A stretch of 64,000 nucleotides of DNA from Stutzerimonas stutzeri (GTDB taxonomy: Bacteria; Pseudomonadota; Gammaproteobacteria; Pseudomonadales; Pseudomonadaceae): positions 1,488,001 to 1,552,000 of the forward strand of contig CP077641.1 of NCBI GenBank assembly GCA_019056435.1, read 5' to 3'. Below, piece after piece: positions 52,473-62,529 of this stretch (position 1 is the first letter of the stretch; the number at the start of each line of letters is the position of its first letter). The notes beneath the pieces were generated by a model. That model was not told where the DNA came from. It searched no databases and was given only the letters and a program-made list of their open reading frames with translations. Both the position numbers and the translations under genes were made by a program.

Positions 52473-53135
52473 ATGCCGCCCAGACCCGATACGCGCGAAC
52501 GCATCCTGCAAGCCGCCCTGGCACTGTTCAACCAGGCGGGCGTTCCGGCTGTCACGACCAACCACATCGCGGCGCATCTGCAGATCTCGCCGGGCAACCT
52601 CTACTACCACTTCCGCAACAGGCGAATGATCGTCGCTGAACTCTTCGATCGCTACGAGGCCGCTGTGGCCGGGTTCCTGCAGCTGCCCAGGGACCGGGGT
52701 GTAACCCTGGACGACAAGGCCGGTTACCTCGAGGCGCTGCTGGGTTCGATCTGGCAGTACCGGTTCGTGCAGCGCAATCTCGAGCAGTTGCTGGACGACG
52801 ACCCGGAGCTGGCCGAACGCTACCGTCGTTTTGTCGAGCGCCACCTGCTTTCGGCGCGCGCCGTCTACCATGGATTCGTCGACGCCGGCCTGCTGCAGAT
52901 GACGCCCAGCCAGTTACAGGACATCGCCCTCAATGCCTGGATAGTCATCACCTCCTGGGTGCGCTTTCTCTACACCAGCGGGATCCGTTCGGACCGGTTG
53001 AGCGAAGCATTGCTGCGCCGGGGCGTGTACCAGGTGTTGGTGCTCGAGGAGGGATTCGTCGCTGATGCAGCGCGAGCGGGCTATGCAGAACTGTGCCAGC
53101 GCTTCCGCGTTCCTCTGGCGGAACCGTTCGGCTGA
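52473..53135 (+). CDS. TetR-family transcriptional repressor
   Basis: 220 residues from ATG 52473 (MPPRPDTRERILQAALALFNQAG). The DNA-binding helix-turn-helix is VPAVTTNHIAAHLQISPGNLYYHFRNR; the rest is a helical ligand domain (LLGSIWQYRFVQRNLEQLLDDDPEL onward) of the kind labelled TetR_C_23-like. A TTG at 52440 is a weaker start. It probably represses the divergent aldehyde dehydrogenase through the palindrome at 52380. The pel operon follows 144 bases downstream on the same strand, without a clear terminator between. Confidence 0.9.
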   Translation: MPPRPDTRERILQAALALFNQAGVPAVTTNHIAAHLQISPGNLYYHFRNRRMIVAELFDRYEAAVAGFLQLPRDRGVTLDDKAGYLEALLGSIWQYRFVQRNLEQLLDDDPELAERYRRFVERHLLSARAVYHGFVDAGLLQMTPSQLQDIALNAWIVITSWVRFLYTSGIRSDRLSEALLRRGVYQVLVLEEGFVADAARAGYAELCQRFRVPLAEPFG

Positions 53136-53158
53136 GCGGCGTGCAGCTGTTCGTCGAG

Positions 53159-53197
53159 ATTGACGGATAATTGACGGCTATCCTCGCGAGGGTCAAC
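53159..53197 (+). promoter_or_regulatory. ATTGAC/GTCAAC half-sites upstream of pelA (FleQ-like)
   Basis: ATTGAC occurs at 53159-53164 and again at 53170-53175, and the opposite half GTCAAC at 53192-53197. FleQ, the c-di-GMP-responsive regulator of pel in P. aeruginosa, recognises GTCAAT/ATTGAC-type sites, so the cluster is suggestive. A TTGTAT-N17-ATTAAT pair nearer the gene could be a promoter, but this is weak. Confidence 0.45.
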
Positions 53198-53279
53198 CTT
53201 TCATCGCCAATGATGGCATTTTGCTTGTATCCCTTCGATCGCTATGGATTAATACCGGCGTGCGGCAGGTCGTTTCCCG

Positions 53280-56144
53280 GTGAGATCCATGTGGGTTGTC
53301 CAAGTATTTGTCCGTAGGCTCCTGGCTACGGTCGTTCTCGTTCTCGCTTCTCCGGGGCCACGCCACATCCTGGCGGGGATCGCCGTGCTTCTCGGACTGT
53401 TGCCGCTCGCGCCTGCTGTTCATGCCGACATGAGTCCGGCCGCAGCGCCCGGCAGTGTCGCTTTCTGGTACGCCGCCTCTCCGCCGCTGGCAGAACTGGC
53501 GCAGTTCGAGTGGGCGGTTCTTGAGCCTGGCCATCTCTCACCCCGGGACGTGGCCTTTCTTCGCGCTCAAGGCAGTTCGCCCTTTGCCTATCTTTCCGTT
53601 GGCGAGTACGACGGCGACCTCGCCGCGGGTGGGGACCAGATCGCCCGGAGCGCAAGCGAGGTCCGTAACCAGGCCTGGAACAGTCAGGTCATGCAGCTGA
53701 GTGCCCCGGCGTGGCGCGAACATCTGCTGGCTCAAGCCCGAGCCCTCGAGCAGCAGGGCTACGTCGGTCTTTTCCTCGATACGCTGGACAGCTTCCTGCT
53801 TTTGCCCGAGGGCAGCCGCGAAGCCGAGCGCGTCGCGCTGCGCGATTTTCTTCGGCAACTGCACCGGGAGCTGCCGGAGCTCAAGCTGATCTTCAATCGC
53901 GGGTTCGAAGTGCTTCCCGAATTGCCGGGCGTGGCGAGCGCGGTGGCGGTCGAGTCGATTCACGCCGGGTGGGATGCCAGTCGCGGCCGTTACCGCGCCG
54001 TTCCGCAGGCCGACCGGGACTGGCTCGACATCCACCTCGATCCATTGCGTGCCCAGGGCGTGCCGTTGATCGCGATCGACTACCTGCCATCCACGCGGCG
54101 CGAGGAGGCGCGCGCGCTGGCCGAGCGTCTGCGCGGTGAGGGATTCATCCCTTTCGTCACCATGCCTGAGCTGAATTATCTCGGGTCCAGCACGCTGGAA
54201 GTCCAGCCGCGTCGCGTTGCGGTGGTCTACGACCCGCGGGAAGGACCGCTTTCGACCAACCGTGGGCATATGTTCCTGGGCGGGCTGATCGAGTACCTCG
54301 GCTATCGGGTCGACTACCTGCCGGCCGACCAACTGCCGGAAAGCCCGATGGTGGGGCTCTATGCCGGTGTGGTGACCTGGATGACCAGCGGCCCGCCAGA
54401 CGATTCGGCCGCTTTCGACGCCTGGCTTGCGGCCCGGCTCGACGAAGGCGTTCCGCTGGCCATCATGGCAGGGCTTCCCGTGGTCGACCGGACGCTACTC
54501 GGGCGGCTGGGCCTGCGCCGAGTCAGCAAGCCAGCCAAACCTGGCGTCACCATCCTCACGCAGGATGCCAGCCTGGTGGGTGGTTTCGAAGCGCCGGTTA
54601 CGGTGCGGGTTCGCGAGCTGGTAGCGCTCGACACGATCGATGGCGAGGCGCAGGCAGGCCTGAGCCTGGTCGATAGCGAGCAGCGCCGTTACACGCCGGT
54701 GGCGACCGGGCCGGCCGGCGGCATTGCGCTGACGCCCTACATCATTGAAGAGGGGCCCGACTACCAGCGCTGGATTCTCGACCCGTTCGCCTTCTTGCAG
54801 CGTGCCCTTCGGTTGCCGCCGTTGCCCCGTCCGGATGCGACCACCGAAAACGGGCGGCGTATCGCGACGGTGCATATCGACGGCGATGGCTTTCTGTCTC
54901 GTGCCGAGGTGGCCGGCTCCCCTTATGCCGGTCGCGAGGTGCTCGAGGCGTTCATCGAACCGCATGAGTTGCTGACGTCGGTATCGGTGATCGAAGGGGA
55001 AATCGGGCCCAAAGGCCGCTATCCCCATCTCGCCCGAGAACTGGAGCCGATCGCGCGCGAAATATTCGCCAATCGTAAGGTCGAGGTGGCCAGCCACAGT
55101 TTCAGCCATCCGTTTTATTGGCAGCCGGAGCGCGCCCAGCTCCGAGAAGGCTTTACCGCCGAGTACGGCATGACGATGGCCATACCCGGCTATGACAGGC
55201 TGGATTTCACACGTGAGGTGGTGGGTTCGACGGCCTACATAAACGAGCGGCTGACCACCGCCGACAAACCCGTGAAGATGATCTTCTGGACCGGCGACGC
55301 CCTGCCGGATGCCGCGACGATCAAGCTCGCTTACGACGCCGGCCTGGAGAACGTCAACGGCGGAACGACCATCCTGACCCGCGCCCATCCTTCATTGACC
55401 GGGCTGTCGCCGCTGATCCGGCCGACGGCCGGCGGCATCCAGTACTACGCGCCGATCATCAACGAGAACCTCTATACCAATCTCTGGCAGGGACCCTACT
55501 ACGGTTTCCGGGGCGTGCTCGAGACCTTCGCGCTGACCGATGCGCCCCGCCGTCTGCGCGGCTTGCATCTGTATTACCACTTCTACTCCGCGACAAAGCA
55601 GGCATCGATACGGGTCATGCAGGACATCTACCGATCGATGCAGGCCGAACAGCCGATTTCGCTCTGGATGAGCCAGTACATCCGGCGGATGCATGGTTTG
55701 CACCAGACGAGCCTGGCCCGGCTCGCCGATGGCCGCTGGCAGATTCGTGGCCTGGATGGGCTCCGCACCTTGCGCCTGGATCCGGCGCTCGGTTGGCCGG
55801 ACCTGCGCCGCTCGCAGGGCGTCGCCGGGGTTCGCGAATTGCCGCAGGGTCGCTATGTGCACCTGAGCGATGCGCACGCCGTGCTCGCGCTGCGTCCCGA
55901 GCGCGACCCCCGGCCCGCCCTGGAGCAGGCGAACCTGCCGCTGCTGGGCTGGGACTACCTGGATGACGACCGCGTGAAGCTGTCCTTCGCCGGGGAAATG
56001 CCGCTGCGGTTTTCCGTTCGCGCCAGCGGCCGCTGCTCGCTGGAGGTTGCGGGCAGGCGTCATGTGGGTGTGAAGGTTCAGGGCTTGTGGCAGTTCGAGC
56101 TGGCAGAGACGCGGGTGAGCGATGCGCAACTCCTCTGCCGCTGA
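53280..56144 (+). CDS. pelA: Pel polysaccharide hydrolase/deacetylase PelA
   Basis: 954 residues (P. aeruginosa PelA has 948). Periplasmic enzyme that removes acetyl groups from Pel and trims it. After a signal sequence (LAGIAVLLGLLPLAPAVHA) comes the GH166 glycoside hydrolase domain, residues 55-300, with FLDTLDSF and AVAVESIHAGWD, Glu225 matching the catalytic Glu218 of PAO1. The deacetylase domain has VHIDGDGF (Asp534/Asp536) and ASHSFSHPFYW (His606, His610), matching Asp528, His600 and His604. The start is GTG 53280 or ATG 53289. First gene of the operon; it overlaps pelB by 23 bases. Confidence 0.96.
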   Translation: MRSMWVVQVFVRRLLATVVLVLASPGPRHILAGIAVLLGLLPLAPAVHADMSPAAAPGSVAFWYAASPPLAELAQFEWAVLEPGHLSPRDVAFLRAQGSSPFAYLSVGEYDGDLAAGGDQIARSASEVRNQAWNSQVMQLSAPAWREHLLAQARALEQQGYVGLFLDTLDSFLLLPEGSREAERVALRDFLRQLHRELPELKLIFNRGFEVLPELPGVASAVAVESIHAGWDASRGRYRAVPQADRDWLDIHLDPLRAQGVPLIAIDYLPSTRREEARALAERLRGEGFIPFVTMPELNYLGSSTLEVQPRRVAVVYDPREGPLSTNRGHMFLGGLIEYLGYRVDYLPADQLPESPMVGLYAGVVTWMTSGPPDDSAAFDAWLAARLDEGVPLAIMAGLPVVDRTLLGRLGLRRVSKPAKPGVTILTQDASLVGGFEAPVTVRVRELVALDTIDGEAQAGLSLVDSEQRRYTPVATGPAGGIALTPYIIEEGPDYQRWILDPFAFLQRALRLPPLPRPDATTENGRRIATVHIDGDGFLSRAEVAGSPYAGREVLEAFIEPHELLTSVSVIEGEIGPKGRYPHLARELEPIAREIFANRKVEVASHSFSHPFYWQPERAQLREGFTAEYGMTMAIPGYDRLDFTREVVGSTAYINERLTTADKPVKMIFWTGDALPDAATIKLAYDAGLENVNGGTTILTRAHPSLTGLSPLIRPTAGGIQYYAPIINENLYTNLWQGPYYGFRGVLETFALTDAPRRLRGLHLYYHFYSATKQASIRVMQDIYRSMQAEQPISLWMSQYIRRMHGLHQTSLARLADGRWQIRGLDGLRTLRLDPALGWPDLRRSQGVAGVRELPQGRYVHLSDAHAVLALRPERDPRPALEQANLPLLGWDYLDDDRVKLSFAGEMPLRFSVRASGRCSLEVAGRRHVGVKVQGLWQFELAETRVSDAQLLCR

Positions 56145-59100
56145 ACCCGTTCGGCTTCTCAGCCCCTGGGCCCTGCTGCTCATAGGCGGGCTGGTTGGCA
56201 CCCTGCTGGTCGTCACCTACAACGGCGATGAGGTGTTCATGCCGAGCGAGGGGCAACCTGATGCCGTCTCGATCAGCTACGCCGAACTGCTGCTGGAAGC
56301 CCATCCGGATGACGCCAGCTTGCGGCTCAAGCTCATCGAGCAGCTCATCGCCCTCGGCGACCATGTCCGCGCCCGGTCACACGTCTTCAAGCTGGATGAG
56401 GCAGCGTCCGGCGATGTCCGCTTTTCCTGGCGGAGCTTGCCGTACTCGAGGCTCAGGCGAATGAAAAAGCGGTTTCCGCCCAGACGCTTGCGGCGTTGAG
56501 CGCCCAGCTGCGCGGCGTGACGCGTGAAGGGCTTAGCCTCGAGCAACTGGCCCGGCTTGCCCGCCGTGCCTTGGCCGTGAACGACCCGAGCCTGGCCGCC
56601 CAGACCTACCTTGACCTGGCCGAGCGAGACGAGGCCAGGCGACAGCAGTGGTTTGGCGAAGCGGTAACGGCCCACCTCGCCGCTGGCGAAACCGGAGCGG
56701 CTGCACGCTTGCTGAACGAAATGATCGCCCGCTCTGACGGTGCCGATGACCGGCAGCGCTATGTCAGCGAGGCGTTTTCGGCATACCTTGCCGCGGACCA
56801 GGGCGATCGGGCGGCCACTGTGGTGCATGCCAATCTGGACGTCCTGGACGCAGCCGATGGTGCGCTGTTCGAAGCGGCGGTCAAGGCGGGTATCGGCAGC
56901 CAGCGGCACGACCTGGCCGCTGACATCCTGGCGCGCTGGCGGCTGCTCGATCCGGAAAACGTGACCGCGCTGCGCAGCGAAATGCAGCTGCGCCTCGCGT
57001 CGGGTCAGCTCGAGCAGGCCTGGGCGGTCGGTCAGCAGCTGGCGAATGTCGCACCGCAGCCCCCCGAGACGCTCGAGACCATGGCCAAGCTCGGCGAATG
57101 GACAGGGCGGCCCAGCGAGGCCCTGGGGTACTGGCTGAAGTTGCTCCAGCAGCAGGATGGGCCGCAGGTGCGAGAGCACGCCTGGCGTCTGGCGGCCCAG
57201 CTGTTCGATTTCGATAACACCATCCGGTTGCTGGCCGGCGCGGGCCAGAGCCGACAATTGTCCGATGCCGAGCTCGACGCCCTGGTCTACAGCCACGGCC
57301 AGCGCGGTACGCCGGAGCAGGCCGAACGCTGGCTGCGCCGGTATCTCAGTGCCCATCCGGATCACAGCCTGGCCTGGGAACGCCTCCAGCAGCTGCTGGA
57401 ACAGACGCAGCAACTCGAGGCGCAGGTCGCGCTCTGGGCCGAGCGCGACCGCCAGTTCGGCGTGAGCCTGGAGCAACGATTGACCTGGGCGCACGTGCAT
57501 TGGGAACTGTTCGATGTCCAGGCCGCCTGGGCCGTGCTCGACGCAGTCGACCGGCAGCAGGTCAGCGAGCCCGCCTATTGGCTCTTGCGCGCCGAGCTGG
57601 CGTGGGAGATGGAGCGGGATGAGGATGCGCTGGAGGGCTATCAGCGGCTCCAGGCGCTTGGGGTTGCCAACGGCGATACTGTCGACGAGCGGCTCATCAC
57701 CCTTTACGAGCGTCACGCTCCGTCGCGGGCACTGGACGTCATGATGGCCAGCTGGGAGCGCAAGCGGACCCCGGCGAATCTGACCCGCGCCTTGCAATGG
57801 GCGATGCAGCTGGATGACCTGCCACGGTTGCGCCTGCTGGTCGAGCAGGGCCTGCAGATGCCTGAAAGCGAACGAGTCGGCGCTCTCTGGAGTGCCCGCG
57901 CCAGGCTCGCGGTGCAGGCGGGTGAGCAGGCCGAGGCCGAGCGATTGCTGGTCGAGGCCGTTGCGCGCTTGCCGCACGCCGACGCGGTCAAGGAGCAGTT
58001 GCTCTGGCATTACATCGACACGGGCAACAAGGCAGCCCTGACCCCGCTGCTGCAGCGCTGGGAGCCGCTCGCGCACAAGCGCAGCAGCCTGTGGCTGCCC
58101 TATGCGAGTGGTTACCTGCTGCTCAATCGCAACGAACTTGCGCTGCAGTGGTTCGACCGCTTCCTGCGACGCAACCCCGATGATCTGCTGGTGCAGGCCG
58201 CTTACGCCGATGCATTGGACAACGCCGGCTATTTCGACCGAGCGCTGCGGTTGCGACGTCATCTGGCCGGGCTCTTCGATGGCCGGCCTGCGACGGCGGA
58301 GCCGGACACCTATCGGACCTACCTGCGCCTGCTCAGCGCGGGTGGTGCCGGCATCGAGATGCTGCTGCGCCTGGATCGGCCCGATGCCCGCCCCATGCTG
58401 CAGATCTGGTTCGACCAGTTCAGCGAGCAGCTCGAGCGGCTCAACCAGCCGGCATTGAAGGACGAATGGCTGGGCTGGGCGCGTCGCAATGGCCTGCGCA
58501 TCGATTGGTATGCCGAGCTGCAACAAGCATTGCGCGCCCACAATGCCAGCGAGTTGGAGCGCCTGCTCGCCAGCGGCGGGCTCGATCCGGCGCAACGTGT
58601 CGAAGCCTTGCAACAGCTCGGTGCGTCCCATCGGGCGCTGAGCGAAAGTCTGGCGGCGCTTTCGCCGGACCAACCGGACGCGTTGCAACAGCAGTTGCGG
58701 GGCCAGGCGCTGGCCCTCCAGGCGCGCCACCCGCAAGGCCTGCAGATCGGCCTGCGCCGGCAGGATTTCGGCACGCTGGAGCTGCGCGGTCAGACGGTGG
58801 AGATTGCCCGCCAGTTCGGGCGCGACTGGCATGCCAGCGCCCACTTCAGCCGGCAGCGGTATTCGGGGCCGGGCCTTTCTGGCGCCAGCCCCGGTGTCGA
58901 GCGGTCCGCTGAACTCCAGCTGACCCGCGAGCTCGGGCCGGCCTGGCTCGGCGCGGCGCTCGAGATCAGCGACCATGACGAAGGCGATCGCCAGGGCGCT
59001 GGTGTTTTTGGCGGCCTTCAACTCACCGATACCGATTCGCTTGAATTTCACGCCGACTGGCATCGTCAGGCTGAGGAGAGCGGTCTGGCTCGCGCGCTCG

Positions 59101-59644
59101 CCCGTCGCGACTCGGTGGGCGTCAGCGCAACGCATGGCCTTACGGCCCGTGACCAGTTCAGCTGGTCGCTCGCGCAGCAGCGGTTCAGCACGTTGGACGG
59201 CGAAGCGCTTGGCCACGGGCGTCAGCTGAATCTGGAATTCAGTCATGCACTGTTCTTCGAAGGGCCCAGCTGGACACTGCGCAGCGGTCTGACTCATGCC
59301 GCCTATCGGCTGGCGGACGGCCCTTGCATTCAGTCCCGCAAGAGCCGGCCGATTACCTGCAGGAGCGCTTCGGTCAGGTCTATGTCGCCAGCACCTGGCG
59401 CCGTGGCTTTCCCGGCGCGTTGAACCGCGAAACCCCCCAATACAGCTGGTTGGTCGACGCGCTGGCCGGTTGGCAGTGGACCGAGCAGCAGGTCGGTTAC
59501 GCGATCAACGCGGGCGTCGGGACGCGCCTGCTCGGTGACGACGAACTGGCGTTCACCCTGGGGTATCAGTCGGCGCCGCGCAACGGCGACGGCGAGCCAG
59601 GGGGCACGCTGAGCCTGACCTACAGCACCCGGTTCGGGCGCTGA
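56122..59644 (+). CDS. pelB: Pel export porin PelB with TPR domain, two frameshifts
   Basis: Outer-membrane beta-barrel that exports Pel, tethered by a long tetratricopeptide (TPR) domain that holds PelA. An N-terminal helix (PWALLLIGGLVGTLLVVTYN) is followed by many TPR-like repeats across about residues 60-850 and a barrel (from about QGLQIGLRRQDFGTLEL) ending LSLTYSTRFGR, with the aromatic-rich barrel end. Frames break at the T run 56422-56425 (four for five, restoring VRFFLAELAVLEAQANEKAV) and at 59321-59323 (CCC for CCCC, restoring LADGPLHSVPQEPADYL). The repaired protein has 1174 residues, against about 1193 in P. aeruginosa. Confidence 0.93.
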
Positions 59645-59665
59645 TTTCTCACAGGAGACCCATCC

Positions 59666-60184
59666 ATGTCATTCATCCGTTATCTGGCCGTGCTCGCCGT
59701 GGCCATGCTGGCGACCGGCTGCAGCACCTTCACCGACCACCATACGGCGACCCTGCCGCGTGAGGCGGCGTGGGGACTGGTGCCGGTCGTCAATTTCTCG
59801 CAGGCCCCACAGGCGGGCGAGCGGGTCGAGCAGATCCTGCTCAGCGTGCTGGCCGAGCAGGGCCTGCAGCCGCGGCATTATCCGGCCGCACCTCGGTCGG
59901 ACCTGCCCATGCTCGACGACCGCAGTCGGCTGGCCGATGCGCTGGCCTGGGCAGCATCGGAGCGGCTCGACTATGTCATCAGCGGCAGTGTCGAGGAGTG
60001 GCAGTACAAAAGCGGCCTGGACGGCGAGCCTGCGGTCGGTATCAGCCTGCAGGTGATCGAGCCGGCGACGGGGCGGGTCGTCTGGAGCAAGAGCGGTGCA
60101 CGTGCCGGCTGGTCACGCGAGAGCCTCGCCGGCACCGGGCAGAAAGTGTTGCGCGAGCTGGCCGGCGCGTTGCGACTCGAATGA
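59666..60184 (+). CDS. pelC: Pel export lipoprotein PelC
   Basis: 172 residues. A lipoprotein signal (LAVLAVAMLATGC, lipobox LATGC) anchors it to the outer membrane. PelC forms a dodecameric ring under PelB that guides the positively charged polymer to the pore. Conserved parts include WGLVPVVNFSQAPQAGERV and LDYVISGSVEEWQYKSGLDGEPAVGISLQV. It follows pelB by 21 bases with an AGGAGA ribosome site and overlaps pelD by four bases (ATGA). Confidence 0.95.
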   Translation: MSFIRYLAVLAVAMLATGCSTFTDHHTATLPREAAWGLVPVVNFSQAPQAGERVEQILLSVLAEQGLQPRHYPAAPRSDLPMLDDRSRLADALAWAASERLDYVISGSVEEWQYKSGLDGEPAVGISLQVIEPATGRVVWSKSGARAGWSRESLAGTGQKVLRELAGALRLE

Positions 60185-61557
60185 TGTCCGTCGGATCGGC
60201 ACACAAGGATTTCACGCTGGCGCCGCGCGCCGGCGCGGCTGTGTCCTGGCTGGAGACCTGGGCGATCACCGGCCTGGCGATCGGCCTGGGTTACTGGTTG
60301 TCCCCCGAAGACCCGCTTATGGTGCAGGCTTCGTTTCCCTGGCCGCTGATGGCGCCCCTGTTGCTCGGCATGCGCTACGGCTTCATGCGGGGCATGGTCA
60401 GCGCGGTGCTGCTGATCCTCGCGCTTATCGCCTATCACCGCTACGGCGACGGGCTGTACCCGCAGATGCCGGCGTCTTTCATCGTTGGTGTGCTCGTCAG
60501 CGGCATGCTGGTAGGGGAGTTTCGCGACATCTGGGAGCGGCGCCTGGAACGGCTCGACCTGGCCAACGACTATCGCCAGTTGCGGCTCGACGAGTTCACC
60601 CGGGCCCATTACATCCTTCGCATCTCTCATGACCGTCTGGAGCAGCGGGTCGCGGGCAACGATCAGAGCCTGCGCAGCTCGCTGCTTGGCTTGCGCAACC
60701 AGCTGCGCGACCTGCCTCGTGGCGACGATGCGCTGCGGGCCCTGGCGGAACCGGTGCTGGGTCTGCTGGCCCAGTACGGTGCCTTCCGCGCCGCGGCGCT
60801 CTATCGGGTGCGAGACGGCGTTGCGCTGCCCGGCGCGCTGAGTGCCATTGGCGATGTCGCCCCGCTCGACCCCGACGACTTGCTCATGCGCATGTGCCTG
60901 CAGCGCAGCGAGCTTGTCAGCATCCGCGAGCAACTGATCGAGCGAGGCGAGCATCGGCAACATTCGCGTTACCAGCTGTGCGTCCCGCTGATCGACACCG
61001 AAGGACGCTTTCTGGCAGTGCTTGCCATCGAGCAGATGCCGTTCTTCTCGTTCAACGACCGGGTATTCGGCCTGCTCGCCATCCTGGCCGGGCATATCGC
61101 GGACTTGATCCTGAGCGATCCGGAGCTGCTCCATCTGCAGGACATGGACAGCCAGCACTTCAGCCAGAACCTCAAGCGCTCGGCCAGCGATGCGCGGCTT
61201 CACGGGCTCGATGCCAGCCTGTTCGCACTGCAGGTGAAGGCGTCGGCCAACAGCGACAGGCTGTTGCGCCTGATCGAGGACAGCCGTCGCGGGTTGGATC
61301 TGCAGCTCAGGCTGACCGACCAGGGCGGCGACACCTGCGTGCTGGTGCTACTGCCCTTGACCTCCGCCGAAGGCGCTCAGGGCTATCTGTTACGCCTCAA
61401 TACGCTGCTGGGCGAGCGGTTTGGCCAGGGACAGACGCTGGACAGCCTGCAGGTGCGGGTGCTGGCGCATGACATCGGCGCGGAATACGGGCAGGAAGCC
61501 TTGCGTCATTTCCTCTACAGCGAGTGTGGCTTGAATGATCAGCAAGTGGCTGTTTAG
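60181..61557 (+). CDS. pelD: c-di-GMP receptor PelD
   Basis: 458 residues (455 in P. aeruginosa). Inner-membrane protein with four helices in the first 115 residues, a coiled linker, a GAF domain and a degenerate GGDEF domain that binds c-di-GMP without making it, switching on Pel synthesis by PelF. The binding residues are kept: RGLD (Arg370-Asp373) and Arg405 (GYLLRLNTLL) correspond, with a constant offset of three, to Arg367, Asp370 and Arg402 of PAO1. ATG 60181 overlaps the pelC stop; ATG 60184 is possible too. It overlaps pelE by 23 bases. Confidence 0.95.
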   Translation: MMSVGSAHKDFTLAPRAGAAVSWLETWAITGLAIGLGYWLSPEDPLMVQASFPWPLMAPLLLGMRYGFMRGMVSAVLLILALIAYHRYGDGLYPQMPASFIVGVLVSGMLVGEFRDIWERRLERLDLANDYRQLRLDEFTRAHYILRISHDRLEQRVAGNDQSLRSSLLGLRNQLRDLPRGDDALRALAEPVLGLLAQYGAFRAAALYRVRDGVALPGALSAIGDVAPLDPDDLLMRMCLQRSELVSIREQLIERGEHRQHSRYQLCVPLIDTEGRFLAVLAIEQMPFFSFNDRVFGLLAILAGHIADLILSDPELLHLQDMDSQHFSQNLKRSASDARLHGLDASLFALQVKASANSDRLLRLIEDSRRGLDLQLRLTDQGGDTCVLVLLPLTSAEGAQGYLLRLNTLLGERFGQGQTLDSLQVRVLAHDIGAEYGQEALRHFLYSECGLNDQQVAV

Positions 61558-62524
61558 CGGCGCGCTGCTGTTCGAGCTGAGCAGCTGGGCGGCGTTCCAA
61601 GAGCGTCTGAGCGTTGCGCAGGCGACATCGCTGTATCTGGGGGCGCATGCCGCGAGCAGCGCCTTGCTGGCGGCCGGAATCTGGCTGCTCCTGCCGCGTC
61701 GCTACAAGCTTCCGCTGCCCTGGAGCCCGCTATTCATCTTCTGTCTGGCGTTCTTCGTTCCGGTGTTGGGCGCGGTTGGGGTGGCGGCGGCGCTCTTTCC
61801 GGCGCTGTACCTGCCCCGGCGTCGGCAGGAGAAGAGCTGGGACTCGATGGGGCTTCCGGAGTTGCCTTTCCGACCGCAGGAGCGCGGCAAGGAACTGATG
61901 TTCAACGACGGCGGCTTGCAGGACGTGCTGCGTCATGCTCCGGATACGGAGAAGCGGATGGCCGCGCTGTTCGCCACGCGTCGCATGCCGCCCCGCGAAG
62001 CCATCCCCATTCTCAAGCTGGCGTTGCGTGATCCGGCCGATGATGTCCGGTTGCTGGCCTATTCGATGCTCGACAAACAGGAAAGCGAGATCAACCTGCG
62101 GATCGAGGCGGCTCTGCGACAGCTTGCGGTGGCCGAGGGCGCCCACCGTACGGCATTGCACGATGCCCTGGCGCGCTGGTATTGGGAACTGGCCTATCTC
62201 GGGCTGGCCCAGGGGAGCGTCCTGGACCATGTCCTGGAGCAGGCACGCGAGCATGCGCAGCGCACGCTCGACGTCCCCAGCAATCCTTATGCGCATGTCC
62301 TGGCGGGGCGGATCGCCCTGGAGCAGGGACGGCTCGAAACCGCGGCCGACCACTTCTCTCACGCAGAAGCGGCTGGCGTCGGGGCGCCGACCCTGGCTCC
62401 CTTCCGTGCAGAAATCGCCTTTCTTCAGGGGCGTTATGCCGAGGTTCGCCAGCAGTTGGCCGCGCTTCCGTCCGAAACCCTGCAGCGTCCGCCCTTCGCG
62501 GCCCTTGCGAAGTACTGGTTGTGA
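61535..62524 (+). CDS. pelE: Pel inner-membrane protein PelE
   Basis: 329 residues, equal to P. aeruginosa PelE. Two to three N-terminal membrane helices (ISKWLFSGALLFELSSWAAF; TSLYLGAHAASSALLAAGIWLL; WSPLFIFCLAFFVPVLGAVG) precede a cytoplasmic helical domain with TPR-like repeats (VLAGRIALEQGRLETAADHFSHAEAAG). PelE forms the inner-membrane synthase complex with PelD and PelG. It overlaps pelD by 23 bases and touches the pelF start. Confidence 0.93.
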   Translation: MISKWLFSGALLFELSSWAAFQERLSVAQATSLYLGAHAASSALLAAGIWLLLPRRYKLPLPWSPLFIFCLAFFVPVLGAVGVAAALFPALYLPRRRQEKSWDSMGLPELPFRPQERGKELMFNDGGLQDVLRHAPDTEKRMAALFATRRMPPREAIPILKLALRDPADDVRLLAYSMLDKQESEINLRIEAALRQLAVAEGAHRTALHDALARWYWELAYLGLAQGSVLDHVLEQAREHAQRTLDVPSNPYAHVLAGRIALEQGRLETAADHFSHAEAAGVGAPTLAPFRAEIAFLQGRYAEVRQQLAALPSETLQRPPFAALAKYWL

Positions 62525-62529
62525 CCCTC

